Shown: positions 11,614 to 22,265, counted from the stretch's first letter. The stretch: DNA of 60,065 nucleotides from Sphingobium lactosutens DS20 (GCF_000445105.1 NZ_ATDP01000088.1:2501-62565), one strand, 5' to 3'. Notes: generated from the sequence alone by a model not told the origin. Numbers and translations are program-made.

Positions 11614-14426
11614 GCGTCACCTCCCATCCGCGTGGTCGCTTGGTCGTACCACATGAGCAGTTTCGGATCCTCTTCGAGGACGCTGGTGGGGATTTTGTCG
11701 GCCACGGCCACGATGGTGGCGTAGTCGCGGTCGGCCCATGCCTTCTTGAAGCCGACGCGGACGGCTTCAAGGCGGAAGACCTTGAGCTTCTTCTTTTCCT
11801 GCTTGTACGCGTCGAACTCCTTGAGAAGGGCCTTTTCGCGGAGCTTTTCGAGGTCACCCGCCTTGTTGGGGTCGGGCACATACCAGCGGTCGCGCGCCTT
11901 GGCACGCAACGTCGGATCATCCTTGGCGAGATTGCGCAGTTCCCTCCAGTTGGAGGAGAGATAGGCGTGAATCTGCTCAGGCACCGGGCCGTTGCCGTCA
12001 TAGGGCAGGAAATTCTGTTGCAGAAGTTCAGACAGTTCCAAGGGCTTTTCGTGCTTCTGCCAGCCGCCGATCTCCCGCATGAACTGCGGATGCAGTTCCT
12101 GGAAGGTGCTGGGGCGCTTCTTGAGGAATTCCCGCAGCCACTCGCGCGCCGTCGCCTCGTCGAGCACGAACAGCTCGGGCTCATCCACTTCCTCCACAGT
12201 AAGGCGCTTCTTGTCGTACTCGACGGCTTGCTCGGGCAGGAAGTACATGCCGTCACGTATGGGGTAGCGTTGAGCAAGCCCGGCGTAGAATTCGGACGCG
12301 GACAGGGGAACGGTGACGCCGCGTAGAACGTGGAACGACACCATTCGGTCAAAGAGCCGGAAGTCGGTGCGCTCCGCGATGGTTTTGCCCCGGTTTCCGG
12401 CCTGGTCGAAGATGGGCAGGTTCTTCAAGTGCGTACTGACGAAATCCCATACGCCTTGCTCCGTTCCGGCGGAAAGCTGGAAGCGCTCTTCCAGTCCGCC
12501 GTTAGGCTTGTATGCGGAGATTACCAGATCCTGCTTCGTGGCCGTGCTGGTCACCTGCCGGTAAGAGCCCTGCTTCTTGTCGAGGGTACGGACGTCGGCG
12601 ACCACGAAGCCGGCAGCCTGCAAGGCTTCCTGGATAGCATTCCATACGGCGTTACGGGAGTTGTGGAAGACGATGGTGATCCAGCGGCCGGCCTTCAAGA
12701 CACGATGGTATTCGGCAAAACACTGCCGCATCAGCTCTTGATAGTCGGGCAGGGCCTTGTTCTTAGCCCGGTCCACGATGGCCTCGGCGCCGGCATTGGA
12801 GAGCACGCCGTACCACGACTCCACCAGGAAATTGAGGTCCGCGTAGTAGATGTTCTCGCCGAATGGCGGGTCGGTGAAGATATAGTCGATCGAGGCGTCC
12901 GGCAGGGAAAGCTTGGCCGTTGTCGAACAGGTAGCGATCACCGTTCCTGTTTTGCGGGCATAGGCGGCTTCGAAGGCTTTCGGCAGACGATCCGCTTTAC
13001 CATCCAGTATGTACCAAGGGCTCGGCTCTGCATGTTGGGAGGCAATATAGTAGACCCCCGTGAGGTACTGATTGACCTGCGAATAGCCGGTAGGGCGATA
13101 TCGATTAAGGAGCGAAGCTGTCCAAAACGCCTGTTCAACGAAGAACATCAGCATGTGGCGCATACGGACGTCCGGATGCGACTTCGCTCGCCGCCACATC
13201 GCGCCCAACGCTTGCGCAGCGCGAGGAAGGAAGAAGTGGTGAATGTGGGTGAAGCCCTTCGGTGCGATACGGGACCCGTGGTACATCTTTTCAACAGGAA
13301 AGCGCGTCGATGGGATCTCCTTCGGAAACTCCATCTCATCAATCGCCTTCAACGTCTCCAGATCCTGCGGATCGGGCGCTTTCTCAAAACGCTGTTCACC
13401 AATCTTGTAGAAAATCAGCACTGGTCGGAATGTTACGCGCCGCCACGGCGTGCCCAACTTCTTATCCGTGCCGGTTTCGAAGCGCCTTTCCAGATTCCGC
13501 TTGTTCAGCCGTGCGGAGCAGTTCGGGCAAGAAAACTCTTCAGCAACCGATTTTGAGTCTCCGTCGAGAGCTTCCTCTAGGAACACAATTTCTCCTGCGC
13601 ACTCCGGGCAGGTGAAAATCTCGCTCCACACTGTAAACTCGATGCGCCCCTTGGTCTTTCCGTCGCTATGCAAGGTTTCGTACATCCACCCGAGTTCCTG
13701 CTCAACATCGGCAAGCAGGTTCTGGGCGGCGGATGCGAACGCCTTTGGGGCGAAGGGCTGGTTGTAGTTCGATGAAATGAAGGTGGCGGTAGGTGAAAGG
13801 TCGTTCAGCACGCAATGTCGTGCGCCCCATTTGGGCGCTGGGTGGCCTTCACCCTCCCATTTCTTCTCCAGTTCCGCACGATACTTGGCCGGTGCCGCGC
13901 CACACCATTGCGCCGCCACGCCCGTCTGGCCCGATCCGCTGAAGCCGTCGAGAACGATGTCGCCAGGCTCGGTGTAGTGGAGGATCGACGGCACGATGGC
14001 GAGGTGCGGCACTTTGGTGTGGTAGGAATGCGCCTTGTAGACTGGGTGCGTTTTTCCCTCGCTCACATCGGTAGCGAAGGGCTCGCGATGATAGGGCGTG
14101 TTTCCGGCACGCTTCGCCGCCTCCCATTCTTTGATGAAATCCGCAAGCCAGGGGTTCGGGCACGCCGTGTAGTATGGCGGATCGGAGAGCGCGAGGATGT
14201 CTTCGTCCGAGCCGATGGGGAAACCCTCGATTTTGCGAAACTCGGGGTCTTTCAGCTTTTCCCGAAGCTGCTCGGCGAAATATACGCGGCGCTCAGCATC
14301 ATTGGCGAAGGTCATGCCAAGGCAGGCGACTGGACCGTCCTGAACGGTCAGTTCCTCATCGAACAGGCGTCCCGAACCTGGCTTGCCTGGGACTAGTTTC
14401 GACTGGAACAGCGAATCCCGGTTCAT
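11610..14426 (-). CDS. pglXI: PglXI, adenine-specific DNA methyltransferase of type 3 BREX
   Basis: A 938-residue DNA methyltransferase that would mark host DNA at the BREX site. The AdoMet-binding motif [16 protein letters not shown] lies near residue 160 and the catalytic DPPF motif ([16 protein letters not shown]) near 518. A treble-clef-like segment with CPEC and CPNC pairs sits near residues 273-304. It belongs to the DUF1156-like class rather than the PglX of type 1. The ATG at 14426 overlaps the brxC stop (ATGA). The C-terminal 400 residues probably hold the target-recognition part. It is full length with no disabling change seen. Confidence 0.9.
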   Translation of the reverse strand: MNRDSLFQSKLVPGKPGSGRLFDEELTVQDGPVACLGMTFANDAERRVYFAEQLREKLKDPEFRKIEGFPIGSDEDILALSDPPYYTACPNPWLADFIKEWEAAKRAGNTPYHREPFATDVSEGKTHPVYKAHSYHTKVPHLAIVPSILHYTEPGDIVLDGFSGSGQTGVAAQWCGAAPAKYRAELEKKWEGEGHPAPKWGARHCVLNDLSPTATFISSNYNQPFAPKAFASAAQNLLADVEQELGWMYETLHSDGKTKGRIEFTVWSEIFTCPECAGEIVFLEEALDGDSKSVAEEFSCPNCSARLNKRNLERRFETGTDKKLGTPWRRVTFRPVLIFYKIGEQRFEKAPDPQDLETLKAIDEMEFPKEIPSTRFPVEKMYHGSRIAPKGFTHIHHFFLPRAAQALGAMWRRAKSHPDVRMRHMLMFFVEQAFWTASLLNRYRPTGYSQVNQYLTGVYYIASQHAEPSPWYILDGKADRLPKAFEAAYARKTGTVIATCSTTAKLSLPDASIDYIFTDPPFGENIYYADLNFLVESWYGVLSNAGAEAIVDRAKNKALPDYQELMRQCFAEYHRVLKAGRWITIVFHNSRNAVWNAIQEALQAAGFVVADVRTLDKKQGSYRQVTSTATKQDLVISAYKPNGGLEERFQLSAGTEQGVWDFVSTHLKNLPIFDQAGNRGKTIAERTDFRLFDRMVSFHVLRGVTVPLSASEFYAGLAQRYPIRDGMYFLPEQAVEYDKKRLTVEEVDEPELFVLDEATAREWLREFLKKRPSTFQELHPQFMREIGGWQKHEKPLELSELLQQNFLPYDGNGPVPEQIHAYLSSNWRELRNLAKDDPTLRAKARDRWYVPDPNKAGDLEKLREKALLKEFDAYKQEKKKLKVFRLEAVRVGFKKAWADRDYATIVAVADKIPTSVLEEDPKLLMWYDQATTRMGGDA

Positions 14427-17400
14427 GCGTCATCCCCCCGCGTATCATCCGTTTCGTGCCGGTCTGGCTCCAGCACGATGCGCGCCTTCTGACGGTCCTT
14501 GCCCCTGAGGAGCCTGTCGAGCCAATTCTCGAAACGCGCCCGCAATTCATCGGGCGTCACGGCGCCCTGATCGCCCAGCAGCTCGTCATCCAGTTCCCTG
14601 AGGCTCGCCGTTACCCGGACCAGCCCGGAGAAAGCCTCGCGCAAAGCCTGAATGAAGCCCGGATTGAGCGGGTCAGGCAGGCTCTTAGCGGCAATGAACG
14701 CCTTGACCGCCTCGGCGTCCTCGGAGTGGAGAAGATCGAGATTGTGCCTTGTGATGGGATCCTCGAGATCGGAGAGCAATGCGGCGGTCCAACTCGCCAG
14801 CATGTCGTCGAGCTGCCGATCCATCTGCTCCAGCGTGGCGCTGCCCGTAGGCATGCTTCCCGCTTGCGGGCGAAAGCCGCAATGCGGGCAGACCGGGGAG
14901 GCGTCGAGATCGCGCTCGGTCAATGCGAAGCAACTCTTCAGATTGGCGAGGCGATTCTGGAAGTCGGTCAGTTGCTGCCTCGGCATCAGCTCGATGCCGG
15001 CAAGCCGCTGAAGCGTCTGCAGGCGCGGATCGGCAAGCAGCGCGCTTTTGCGTCTATCGTCGTTCACGCCGAGGCGTGCCCGCATGTGCATGTCCATATA
15101 GAGAGTAATGAACTCGCGCTTGAAGGGGCGGAGCACGCCCGAGAGACGCTCGAACTCTTGCGGCAGCCTCGACAGATCGGCTTCCCGGATGGTCGTCTCC
15201 AGCTCAGCCCGCGCCACACGCACGCGCTGCACCCAGTCATGGTCGGCGGGCAGAACCGTCTCGGCAAGGCTCAGCCAATGCGCCGTCGCCCCGTGCCGGG
15301 CGACGAAATCCCTCATCGCTTCCAGAGCCCCAAGCGTCCGGATCGCTTCCGCGTGCGTGCTGATGTCGCTTGCTGAATAGCGCAGGTTCTTCAGTTTGCC
15401 CGGCGAGGAGTAGGCCTGGCAGGATTCAAGGAATGCCTTGGCGTCCGCAAGCCTGTCGGCCCTTGTGGACAGGTCGCCGATATTGCGAAGATCGACGCCC
15501 CAGAAGGAAATCCCCTCCTGCAGCATTTGCTGAGCCTCGACCAAGCGGCGGACATGCTTTTGTATCTCGCTTTGCAGGCTCCTCACCGGCTCGTCCTGCC
15601 CTTGGGTCACGAGCTGAGCCATGCCGGGCGAGAGTCCCATGAGCTGGAACAGCTCCTTGAGCGCGGCGAGGTTCCATTCCTTCGGTTGCTCAAGGTGCTT
15701 GAACCGGATCAGCTCATCGACGCTCGTGCCAGCCACTGGAGCAAGGTCGGTCGCCTCGAACTTCCTGCCGGGAATAGCGAGCACGATATCCCCGGACCAC
15801 ACCAGACCGGCGAGCAGGACGACCGCCCATTCGGGCTCCAGCCGGCTCGCTTGCGGGTCCATATATTCCAGACCGTGGTCGTCCTTGATGATCTCGTCGC
15901 GGTTAATGACTTGTCCGTGTCCCTTGGCCCGGACTGCCTCCAGGATGGGCCGGACATAGCGGGATTTGCCGGGGTCGATGCGTTCACCATCGAGCAATCC
16001 AAGGGCGTCCAGTACGGCGACCGCCTGCTTGGTGCGGTTTTGACCAGCAATGGTGCGCAGGGCATCTTGCGCCGCTTGTGCGCGGCTGGCGCCGGTGATC
16101 AGGACCGAGAAGGCCGGATAGTCTGGCGCCTGATCGGCAAAATGCGGCGCAAGGCAGATGCCGGAAATGGTGTTGACGAGATCGCGGAAATTGACGGTCT
16201 CATGGGGTGCGAGCCCCGACAGGTCACGGATGGATCTGCCCTTCGCCCACTCGGCAAGAGCCTTGGTGCGCCCTTGCCAGGTAACCTCGAAGGCCGTGCT
16301 CATGTTCTTCTGGAGCCATTGCACCAAGGTCCTGAGGAACCCGTTGGCTTTCGCTTCATAGGTTGCTTTGGCGGGGCCGGATGCGGTCTGGGCGAGATCG
16401 AGCGCCGCCGCATAGGACTTGAGCGCCGTGAGGAAGGTGTCATCGGCGCCCGACAGATGGAAGAAGACCTCGTCGCTCTTCTTCTCATCCTTGTACCGCG
16501 GCGGATCGTAGGGCTGGAGGAAGTAGATGTAGAAATCCCGTTGCGGCACCGCTGTGGAGCGCTCGTTGGGTGCGCCAAAGAACAGGTAGCCCGTGCGCGC
16601 CGCCTTCCGCTCCTGCCAGACGAGCTCGTGCTGCCAGATTTTGTAGCCAGTCACATAGGTGACGTCCTGGCACTCCATCACGCGGCGCAGCGCTTCATAA
16701 TAGTACCGATCAAGTTGGGAATCGGAAAAGCTCTCGGCCCGCTTCTCGATCAGCGCGTCAAAGTCGTCCGTCTTCTTGAGATCGAGATAATATTGTCGGT
16801 TGTCTGCATTCACGGACAGAAACTGGCCGCTGACCGTTCTGTGGATTTCGCGCAGCACCGTCTCAACATGCGTCTGCAAGTCTTTGTCGGGCTCACTGCC
16901 GCCCATCTCGGCAATCATCGGCTCGAAAAGGCAGAGACGATCGCGCAACTCCTCGGGCGTCGCGCCCATCGGCGCATAAATGTCGCCCGTTGTCAGACGA
17001 TGCACTGACAGACCGTGAATGAGGCGTAGCGCCATCGGCTTGTACTGCTTGCGACCGATGGCGTTCTCGATCCGCGACTCCAGAACCTGGCTGCAATCGA
17101 TAACGGCCCTGATTTCGGGGATGGCGCGGAAGGCTGCGTTGGCCTTCAGATTGGTCCAATAACTGTCGAAGGCGATCAGGCCAGGTTCGTCCATAGGCAC
17201 TTGCTGGTCGAGACGCTCCTTCATGGCGAGCGAGAGCGTTTTCAGCACTTCGCGCTTTTCGACGACGGTCACCCGCTCGAAAGTGTCAATGTAGTCGGGA
17301 TGCACGGGGAAGAGCCGGACGAACTCGTCCATCCGCTCGTTGAGATTGCCATAGAATTTGGCGAAGGGAGCAAGATGCTCGCGGATGCGCGCCTGCTGCT

Positions 17401-18193
17401 CGGCCGTCTTCTTGAGTAAGCGCTCGGCCACGACGAACTTCACATCGTTGCGGGCGATGAGCACCTGCTCGAAACGGTCCTTCACGCGCCGGATGCTGTC
17501 GGCCACGAAATTGAAGCGATGGCTGTCGAAGATGGCTTCCTGGACGCCGGCAATGAAGCGGAAGCGCAGGTCCTTGGCGCTCTCGCCGATCTCACGCAGG
17601 AAGTTCAGGTCTAGAATCAGCTCCTGGTCCTTGCGCGTGCGCAGGTAATCCAGCAGTTCGTCCACGACCAGAAGAAGCCCTTGGTCAGGGTACACCTGAC
17701 CGAACTTCTCCATCATGTCCTCGAAAGCCCGCTTGTGACTGGAGATCGTGTCTGGGTCAGGGAAGATGTAATCTACGCCGAGCTTTTCGAGGTTTTCCTC
17801 CAGTTCGGCAATCAGGATGTCGCGTAGGGACATTGTGGTCGCGCCGATCTCGGTACGGATCACCTTGAAGCGCCCGGCGATCCGGCTTGCGGCATCCCGC
17901 ACATCGTCGCGGTGCAGAGCGTCTTTCAGGCTTTCATCGGCAGCAAGGCCCGACACCACCGACATCAAATGCGATTTACCGGTACCGTAGTTGCCAACAA
18001 CCAGCAGCCCCTTATTGTCCGCCGGTTCGTCGAACTGCAACTGGGGAATAACCAGATGAATCAATCGTTCCGCCATCTCATTCGAGATGACGTAGGTGTT
18101 CACAAGCTGACGAGCGGCATCCAGTTTGTTCGCGTCACGCAGTTGGACGACGGACTCGATGGGATCGAAGTGAATAAGGTCGCCGTATTTCAC
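14423..18193 (-). CDS. brxC: BrxC, large ATPase (DUF6079) of type 3 BREX
   Basis: The largest gene of the operon, 1256 residues. BrxC/PglY proteins are large AAA-like ATPases essential for BREX. Walker A is [13 protein letters not shown] near residue 67, and a Walker B-like [12 protein letters not shown] lies near residue 171. A C-terminal zinc-ribbon-like CPHCGF sits near residue 1102. It starts with GTG at 18193, with GTGA overlapping the brxF stop, so translation is coupled. It probably assembles with BrxF, the small ATPase encoded just upstream. Confidence 0.9.
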   Translation of the reverse strand: MKYGDLIHFDPIESVVQLRDANKLDAARQLVNTYVISNEMAERLIHLVIPQLQFDEPADNKGLLVVGNYGTGKSHLMSVVSGLAADESLKDALHRDDVRDAASRIAGRFKVIRTEIGATTMSLRDILIAELEENLEKLGVDYIFPDPDTISSHKRAFEDMMEKFGQVYPDQGLLLVVDELLDYLRTRKDQELILDLNFLREIGESAKDLRFRFIAGVQEAIFDSHRFNFVADSIRRVKDRFEQVLIARNDVKFVVAERLLKKTAEQQARIREHLAPFAKFYGNLNERMDEFVRLFPVHPDYIDTFERVTVVEKREVLKTLSLAMKERLDQQVPMDEPGLIAFDSYWTNLKANAAFRAIPEIRAVIDCSQVLESRIENAIGRKQYKPMALRLIHGLSVHRLTTGDIYAPMGATPEELRDRLCLFEPMIAEMGGSEPDKDLQTHVETVLREIHRTVSGQFLSVNADNRQYYLDLKKTDDFDALIEKRAESFSDSQLDRYYYEALRRVMECQDVTYVTGYKIWQHELVWQERKAARTGYLFFGAPNERSTAVPQRDFYIYFLQPYDPPRYKDEKKSDEVFFHLSGADDTFLTALKSYAAALDLAQTASGPAKATYEAKANGFLRTLVQWLQKNMSTAFEVTWQGRTKALAEWAKGRSIRDLSGLAPHETVNFRDLVNTISGICLAPHFADQAPDYPAFSVLITGASRAQAAQDALRTIAGQNRTKQAVAVLDALGLLDGERIDPGKSRYVRPILEAVRAKGHGQVINRDEIIKDDHGLEYMDPQASRLEPEWAVVLLAGLVWSGDIVLAIPGRKFEATDLAPVAGTSVDELIRFKHLEQPKEWNLAALKELFQLMGLSPGMAQLVTQGQDEPVRSLQSEIQKHVRRLVEAQQMLQEGISFWGVDLRNIGDLSTRADRLADAKAFLESCQAYSSPGKLKNLRYSASDISTHAEAIRTLGALEAMRDFVARHGATAHWLSLAETVLPADHDWVQRVRVARAELETTIREADLSRLPQEFERLSGVLRPFKREFITLYMDMHMRARLGVNDDRRKSALLADPRLQTLQRLAGIELMPRQQLTDFQNRLANLKSCFALTERDLDASPVCPHCGFRPQAGSMPTGSATLEQMDRQLDDMLASWTAALLSDLEDPITRHNLDLLHSEDAEAVKAFIAAKSLPDPLNPGFIQALREAFSGLVRVTASLRELDDELLGDQGAVTPDELRARFENWLDRLLRGKDRQKARIVLEPDRHETDDTRGDDA

Positions 18194-18693
18194 GCTTGCC
18201 GCCTTTCTTGGGGCTCATGCCCGGATGTCCCATTCATATCCACAATCAAGGCTTCAGCGCGGTCGTAGGCCCGGTACTCAGGGTGTCCGGCGTCCGCATA
18301 GGTCAGCTTGTCACCGGCTAGGCGGCCATTCCAGCTTGCCACAATGCTGCACTTTCTCGACAGGCCCTGGAGAAGGCGGAGCGGATCTTGCTTCAGGTCG
18401 CGATCGAACAAGATCTCGGTGTTGTCGAGCAACGCGACAGAGCCGGCCTTCTCGAGAACCTCGCCAAGCAGCGTCGAAAGATGCAGTACGCGCTGCCGCT
18501 CCGTTAATTCGATCAGCTTCGCAGAAAGCGTCAGATTGACATTGATCACATCGGCGCCAAGCTCCCCACCGACGGTGCGAAGGGCTGCCGTCTTGCCAGA
18601 GCCGGTTTCTCCGACTAACAGCACCAGTCGGTGATAAAGAGCCGCTGCCTCGTGGAGCGATTGCTTAATTCTGTTCTGGATCGCCTCCGGCAT
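18190..18693 (-). CDS. brxF: BrxF, small P-loop ATPase of type 3 BREX
   Basis: A 167-residue P-loop protein with Walker A GETGSGKT at residues 28-35 and a Walker B-like [13 protein letters not shown] near 85-97. BrxF is the type 3-specific small ATPase that precedes brxC. Its stop overlaps the brxC start, and it lies 2 bases after the HTH gene, so it is the second gene of a single operon. Nothing is missing compared with the family's usual length. Confidence 0.88.
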   Translation of the reverse strand: MPEAIQNRIKQSLHEAAALYHRLVLLVGETGSGKTAALRTVGGELGADVINVNLTLSAKLIELTERQRVLHLSTLLGEVLEKAGSVALLDNTEILFDRDLKQDPLRLLQGLSRKCSIVASWNGRLAGDKLTYADAGHPEYRAYDRAEALIVDMNGTSGHEPQERRQA

Positions 18694-18695
18694 CT

Positions 18696-18908
18696 CTACC
18701 CCTTTGATTCCCTGGCGTCGGGCGAATCGCCCTTATCGGCTGCGCCGCCAGAGCGCACCCAGTCGTCCACCTCACTTTGCTTGAACATCCAGCGCCGTCC
18801 CACCCGGTGGGCAGGCATGTTGCGTTGTTCGATCCACTTGTAGATCGTCTCGTTGCTAACGTTCAGATACCCGCAGATATCCTCGACCGTCAGCCACCGC
18901 TCATCCAT
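18696..18908 (-). CDS. Excisionase/MerR-like helix-turn-helix protein at the head of the BREX operon
   Basis: A 70-residue DNA-binding protein of the helix_turn_helix_17 (excisionase) kind: LTVEDICGYLNVSNETIYKW followed by the wing RVGRRWMFKQSEVDDWV. It is the first gene of the BREX transcript, 2 bases before brxF. The likely role is an autoregulator of the operon; an inverted repeat 43 bases upstream could be its site. It could instead be an excision factor for a smaller element, but the element already has a better RdfS candidate at 36813, and this gene's tight linkage argues for BREX control. Confidence 0.8.
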   Translation of the reverse strand: MDERWLTVEDICGYLNVSNETIYKWIEQRNMPAHRVGRRWMFKQSEVDDWVRSGGAADKGDSPDARESKG

Positions 18909-18950
18909 TGCGCTCGCCTCGCATCTTCACCGCAGAGTCTTTAGCCTTTT

Positions 18951-18964
18951 GGCCGGACGGCCGG
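18951..18964. promoter_or_regulatory. Inverted repeat upstream of the BREX operon (candidate operator)
   Basis: GGCCG-GA-CGGCC, a 5-bp-arm inverted repeat about 43 bases upstream of the HTH start codon, inside an AT-richer stretch. A TTGACT hexamer read on the minus strand lies just beyond it (near 18980) and could be a -35 element, although no convincing -10 could be matched. The suggestion of autoregulation by the HTH protein is inferred. Confidence 0.3.
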
Positions 18965-19093
18965 AATATGTGTTTAGTCAAGCCCCTACGGACCTCAGCG
19001 AAACCAGGAGGCCTTGCCAAGATTGACCGATTGAAGCCGATTAGACCTTGTTTAGCAGGACTGGGAACGGATGTCGATTAGAATGGCGCCGTC

Positions 19094-19366
19094 TCAATCA
19101 TCCCGCGCCGCATTGAGCAAGTGCCGGTAGCCGTGCTCGGTCATCCAACGGGCGCGCTTCATATGCGCCTCCCAGCAGCGGCGGGCGCGGTCGGGCTCCG
19201 CGTCCGAGTCGCGATGCAGGACAATGCGGGCGACCTCGCGCCAGTCGGCGCCCTCGGCCTCGGCGTCCAGCAGGCGCAGATAGGTGATGAAATGGTCCTC
19301 GTCATAGGACGTGATTTCGTCCGCCCACGACACCTCGTCGGCGATCTCGGGATCGAGTTTGGCCAT
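19094..19366 (-). CDS. DUF2285 protein, QseM-like antiactivator of ICE transfer
   Basis: A 90-residue protein consisting of one DUF2285 domain; the core DEDHFITYLRLLDAEAEG then DWREVARIVLH, RARWMTEHGYRHLL is typical. DUF2285 is a helix-turn-helix variant. In ICEMlSymR7A the stand-alone DUF2285 protein QseM binds FseA and blocks excision and transfer. Here the gene lies 1.5 kb from an FseA-like gene, which supports the same role. An ATG 10 codons upstream exists, but the ATG at 19366 is preceded by GGAGG with an 8-base gap, so that start is chosen. The family call is confident; the antiactivator role is inferred from context. Confidence 0.75.
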   Translation of the reverse strand: MAKLDPEIADEVSWADEITSYDEDHFITYLRLLDAEAEGADWREVARIVLHRDSDAEPDRARRCWEAHMKRARWMTEHGYRHLLNAARDD

Positions 19367-19506
19367 GTGCCCGTCCTCCATGCCGTGCGCATCCATGGCG
19401 CCCGTTCGGGGCTGCCTCCGGGCTTCGGGTGCGAGGCGCTGCTCCGCCCATCATAATACGGAATGGCGCCGGAGGCCTGCGGGCATATGTCGATTAATGT
19501 CTCCGG

Positions 19507-20388
19507 TCAGGCGCAATTCCTGCGGAACAGCGACGGCGTCGTCCCCGTCATCTTGCGGAACACATCCGTGAAATGACTGTGGCTGGAAAAGCCAAGGGCG
19601 AGCGCAATGTCCGTGATCGACGCGCGGTCCGTCAGCAGCATCTCCTTTGCCTTCTGAATCCGCCGCTCGGTGATGTAGCGGCAGGGCGGCTTGCCGAACG
19701 TCGCCTTGAAGGCCTTGCCGAAATGATGTGGGCTGAGTCCCGCTTCCGCGGCAAGCGCGGCCAGTCCGATATCTTCGTCCAAATGTGCCTCGATGAAGTC
19801 GACGATCCGCCGCCGGCGCGAGGCGCCGAGACCGCCCCGGATCGACGGCGGCGGCTTGCTGTTTTCGCCATAGGTCTCGAACAAGCGCAGAGCGAGCGAT
19901 GTGCCGACGAGGTCCAGGCAGAGCCCGCCGCAGCGGCTATCGTCGGTCAAGCTGCGCCTGAGGCAGGCTATCAGCTCCTCGACCGCCGGATCGCGGAGCG
20001 CCGCTCTACCTCTAATCTCGGGCACGCGCCCGTCGAAGGCGTTGCCGATTGTCCGTTCGATGAAGCTATTTTCCATGGCAATGACGAAAGACTGCTTGTC
20101 GGCCGTCCAGCCGACATGGGCGGCCCGATCGGCCGGGCTCAAATGAAAGTGTCCCGCAGCGACCGGATATTTCTCGGTGCGGCGGCTTTCAGGCAAACGG
20201 CAGATGAGGTCCAGCGGCTCGCTTTCGTGCATGAAGAGGGCGAACTGTGCCGTGACGATCTGTGTCCCGGGATTGATCGGGATATCGCACCGGCTGACGA
20301 CAATGCCGTTACGGGCGATGCGCCGTGTGACGGACAATACCGGGGATGCAATTTCCGACGTGAAATCGACCAGAGTGGTTCCGGCCAT
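19507..20388 (-). CDS. AraC family transcriptional regulator
   Basis: A 293-residue regulator. The C-terminal 100 residues hold the double HTH of AraC/XylS proteins: DEDIGLAALAAEAGLSPHHF and ASITDIALALGFSSHSHFTD followed by FRKMTGTTP. The N-terminal 170 residues are a cupin-like sensor domain with no recognisable ligand signature. It is divergent from the fseA-like gene, with 432 bases between, and lies upstream of the qseM-like gene on the same strand. In ICEMlSymR7A this position is under quorum-sensing control; here no LuxR/LuxI gene is seen, so this protein may supply another input. That is inference. Confidence 0.85.
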   Translation of the reverse strand: MAGTTLVDFTSEIASPVLSVTRRIARNGIVVSRCDIPINPGTQIVTAQFALFMHESEPLDLICRLPESRRTEKYPVAAGHFHLSPADRAAHVGWTADKQSFVIAMENSFIERTIGNAFDGRVPEIRGRAALRDPAVEELIACLRRSLTDDSRCGGLCLDLVGTSLALRLFETYGENSKPPPSIRGGLGASRRRRIVDFIEAHLDEDIGLAALAAEAGLSPHHFGKAFKATFGKPPCRYITERRIQKAKEMLLTDRASITDIALALGFSSHSHFTDVFRKMTGTTPSLFRRNCA

Positions 20389-20820
20389 AACGCAATCTCC
20401 ATCGCCTGAAAATTGATATCTCGGCCGATAGCGGGTTGCCGGCCTTCAACAAGTTCCATTCCCGGCAGAGTGTGTGTTTCAAAATCGATGATCCTGTGAC
20501 AACTTTGTGATGAGGGCGGCACAACTGTGGCAATCCCGGGTTTCGTTTTCTCTGCCCGAGTTCATTTGCACTTTAATTAAATTCTGTAGTTTGCAGGTCT
20601 GGCGTTGCGAATATTGTAACGATTTCCTGAAAGACGCCGCGAAAACACGGAAGCCAACCCGCGCTTCAACTATCGATAGTAATCGATGTCGTCGGCGCCC
20701 TCCCGCCAGTGAAATCGACCTGGCACGAGGCGGCTTGTCCCGCGCGTCGCGCGACGGATCGTCAAATGGCCGCGCCGCGCCCGTCATGGCCGGGTGGCCA
20801 CATGGGAGGAGACAAGCCCC
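20389..20820. promoter_or_regulatory. Divergent control region between araC-type gene and fseA-like gene
   Basis: A 432-base non-coding stretch, AT-rich in the middle. It holds the palindrome TTTAATTAAA (20572-20581), a near-palindrome TGACAACTTTGTGA (about 20495-20508), then CACAACTGTG about 12 bases on, and TATCGATAGTAATCGATG near 20671. It must carry both divergent promoters and probably the AraC sites. A strong ribosome site (GGAGGAG) precedes the ATG at 20821. No exact promoter could be assigned. Confidence 0.5.
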
Positions 20821-21679
20821 ATGTCCAAGGAGAAGACCGTCCCCGGCATAAGTCCGCGCGCCGACTGGCGCGATCCCGAAAGCTACAAGTCCCTCATCGA
20901 TCTGGACCGGGCCGGCTGGGCCTGGGAGTGGCTCAAGCGCAATCCCGACTTCGCCGCGGCTGCCGGTCGGCTGCCACAGGTGTCGCCGCCACTTCCTCCG
21001 GCCGCCGCCGAGCGCCGGCTCAAGGCCGCTCAACCCCGAATCCTCGGTATCCAAAATCCGGGGCCGTTCGAACGCTGGGGCGTCTTCTTTCACCACTGGC
21101 GTTGCCCTGCCGGCTACGGACGTCTTTTGGCTGCCCGGTTTCAATCCCTCCGTGCTCGTCGTGGAAGCGCAGCCTATTGCACCCGGCCACATCGACGCCT
21201 TCGACATCCGATGCTTTGCGTCTATGGCGACCGTATTGTGCTGCGGCGGATCCGAGCACGTGCTTTTCAGCGATGGCTTGCGCCATCTCCAACTGATGGT
21301 GACGGTGGGCAGTGTTCTCGATGGTCCGGTGCGCCTCCGCTACCTGCTGTCGGGTCTCCGGCACATGGAGGCGAAGGTTCTGGCGCTGCAACGGCTGTTT
21401 GGGCTTTGCCGCCTCGGCCGTCTGCCGCGCGGCCTCTTTCCGCCGCAGCGCCGGGCCAGGCGTTGGGCGATGATGCTGCGCGCCTGGGACGGAGAAATGG
21501 CGGGCGCGAGCCGGCGGCAGGTGGCTGCGGCGATCTTCGGGGAGACGGCGGCGCACGAGCTCTGGGAGTCCGGTTACCGCTCCCGCATGCAACGGCTAGT
21601 CCGCGAGGCCGAGGAGATGGTCAACGGCGGCTACCTGGGACTTCTGGGGCGGGCAACAGAGGGAAAGGGAGGCTTCTGA
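20821..21679 (+). CDS. fseA: FseA-like excision activator (DUF6499 + DUF2285), split across two frames with probable +1 frameshift
   Basis: Frame 1 from ATG 20821 encodes the DUF6499 part: PRADWRDPESYKSLIDLDRA, then RILGIQNPGPFERWGVFF. The matching continuation lies in frame 2 (TTGVALPATDVFWLPGFN onwards) and carries a DUF2285 domain to the stop at 21679, ending WESGYRSRMQRLVREAEEM. Joined by a +1 shift at TTT-C (21088-21091), the product is about 285 residues. In ICEMlSymR7A the two halves are msi172 and msi171, and programmed +1 frameshifting yields FseA, which activates rdfS and excision. The same two domains split in the same direction here argue for a programmed event rather than decay. 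Without shifting, frame 1 runs on to 21732 with a compositionally odd arginine-rich tail. A sequencing error or mutation is the alternative. Confidence 0.8.
21082..21093 (+). other. Candidate +1 ribosomal frameshift site in fseA-like gene
   Basis: Zero-frame codons GTC TTC TTT CAC. A P-site tRNA on TTT can slip forward to TTC, after which reading continues ACC ACT GGC in the DUF2285 frame. The product reads W-G-V-F-F-T-T-G, in keeping with an uninterrupted family member. The sequence shows the frame change; slippage itself is inferred. Confidence 0.6.
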
Positions 21680-21743
21680 CGGGTGAAGGGCTGAAGCCGG
21701 CAAGAGAACACCGGCCCGCCCGCAACCCGTGAGGAGACCTCCC

Positions 21744-22265
21744 ATGTTCCAGTTCGTCCGCCTGTCCGCCGTCATCGGCATTGTATTTTTCGCCTGTCTG
21801 TCCTTCTGGCCCGCGCTCGACGAAGAGCATTCCGGCCCGGCCAATGTGATCGACGCCGACACGATCGAAGTGGGCGGCGAGAAGCATCGCCTCTACGGCG
21901 TCGATGCCGTGGAGATCGACCAGCGCTGCCGCCGTCGCGATAGCGCGGCATGGCCTTGCGGCAGAGAGGCCGCCGCTGCGCTCACCAAATTTCTCGAAGG
22001 CCGAAAGGTCAACTGCGAAGTCTGGCAGGGAACGACGCGCGATGCCCATGGCCGGTTCGTATCTGTCTGCTACGCCGGTGGCGACGACATCAGCAGCTGG
22101 GTGGCGAAGAACGGCTGGGCCGTCGCCGATCGCGACGCCAATCGTCTCTACAACTACACAAGCGACGAGGGCACGGCCCGCTTTCTGCGCCGCGGCATGT
22201 GGGACGGAACCTTCGATCCACCCGCCGAATGGCGGCGCCGGCACCAGGCGGGAGGGCAGCCATGA
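21744..22265 (+). CDS. Staphylococcal-nuclease-like (thermonuclease) protein, exported or membrane-anchored
   Basis: A 173-residue SNase-fold protein. An N-terminal hydrophobic segment (residues 5-23, LSAVIGIVFFACLSFWPAL) suggests a signal anchor to the periplasm. The nuclease core shows VIDADTIEVGGEKHRLYGVD, then CGREAAAALTKFLEG, then a DAHGRFVSVC strand. The start is the ATG at 21744, preceded by GAGGAG; a few in-frame codons upstream are less likely. It ends ATGA-overlapping the next gene. Such nuclease homologues are common in the backbone of rhizobial ICEs; the substrate is unknown. Confidence 0.82.
   Translation: MFQFVRLSAVIGIVFFACLSFWPALDEEHSGPANVIDADTIEVGGEKHRLYGVDAVEIDQRCRRRDSAAWPCGREAAAALTKFLEGRKVNCEVWQGTTRDAHGRFVSVCYAGGDDISSWVAKNGWAVADRDANRLYNYTSDEGTARFLRRGMWDGTFDPPAEWRRRHQAGGQP

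Noticed and set aside
12330..13556. 408-codon plus-strand frame opposite the methyltransferase gene
   Set aside because: Antisense shadow of pglXI, which has clear FSGSG and DPPF motifs; the shadow translation is Arg/Gly/Leu-rich with no motif. The same holds for 14174-15376 and 15527-17008 opposite brxC.
20821..21679. Simple pseudogene explanation for the split activator
   Set aside because: Not excluded, but both halves are intact to expected ends, and the same +1 split is known to be functional in ICEMlSymR7A.
20821..21732. Single-frame reading of the FseA-like gene to the stop at 21732
   Set aside because: After 21090 this frame turns into Arg/Ala/Pro-rich sequence, while frame 2 carries a proper DUF2285 domain. 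The fused reading is the better annotation; frame 1 to 21732 is what would be made without shifting.
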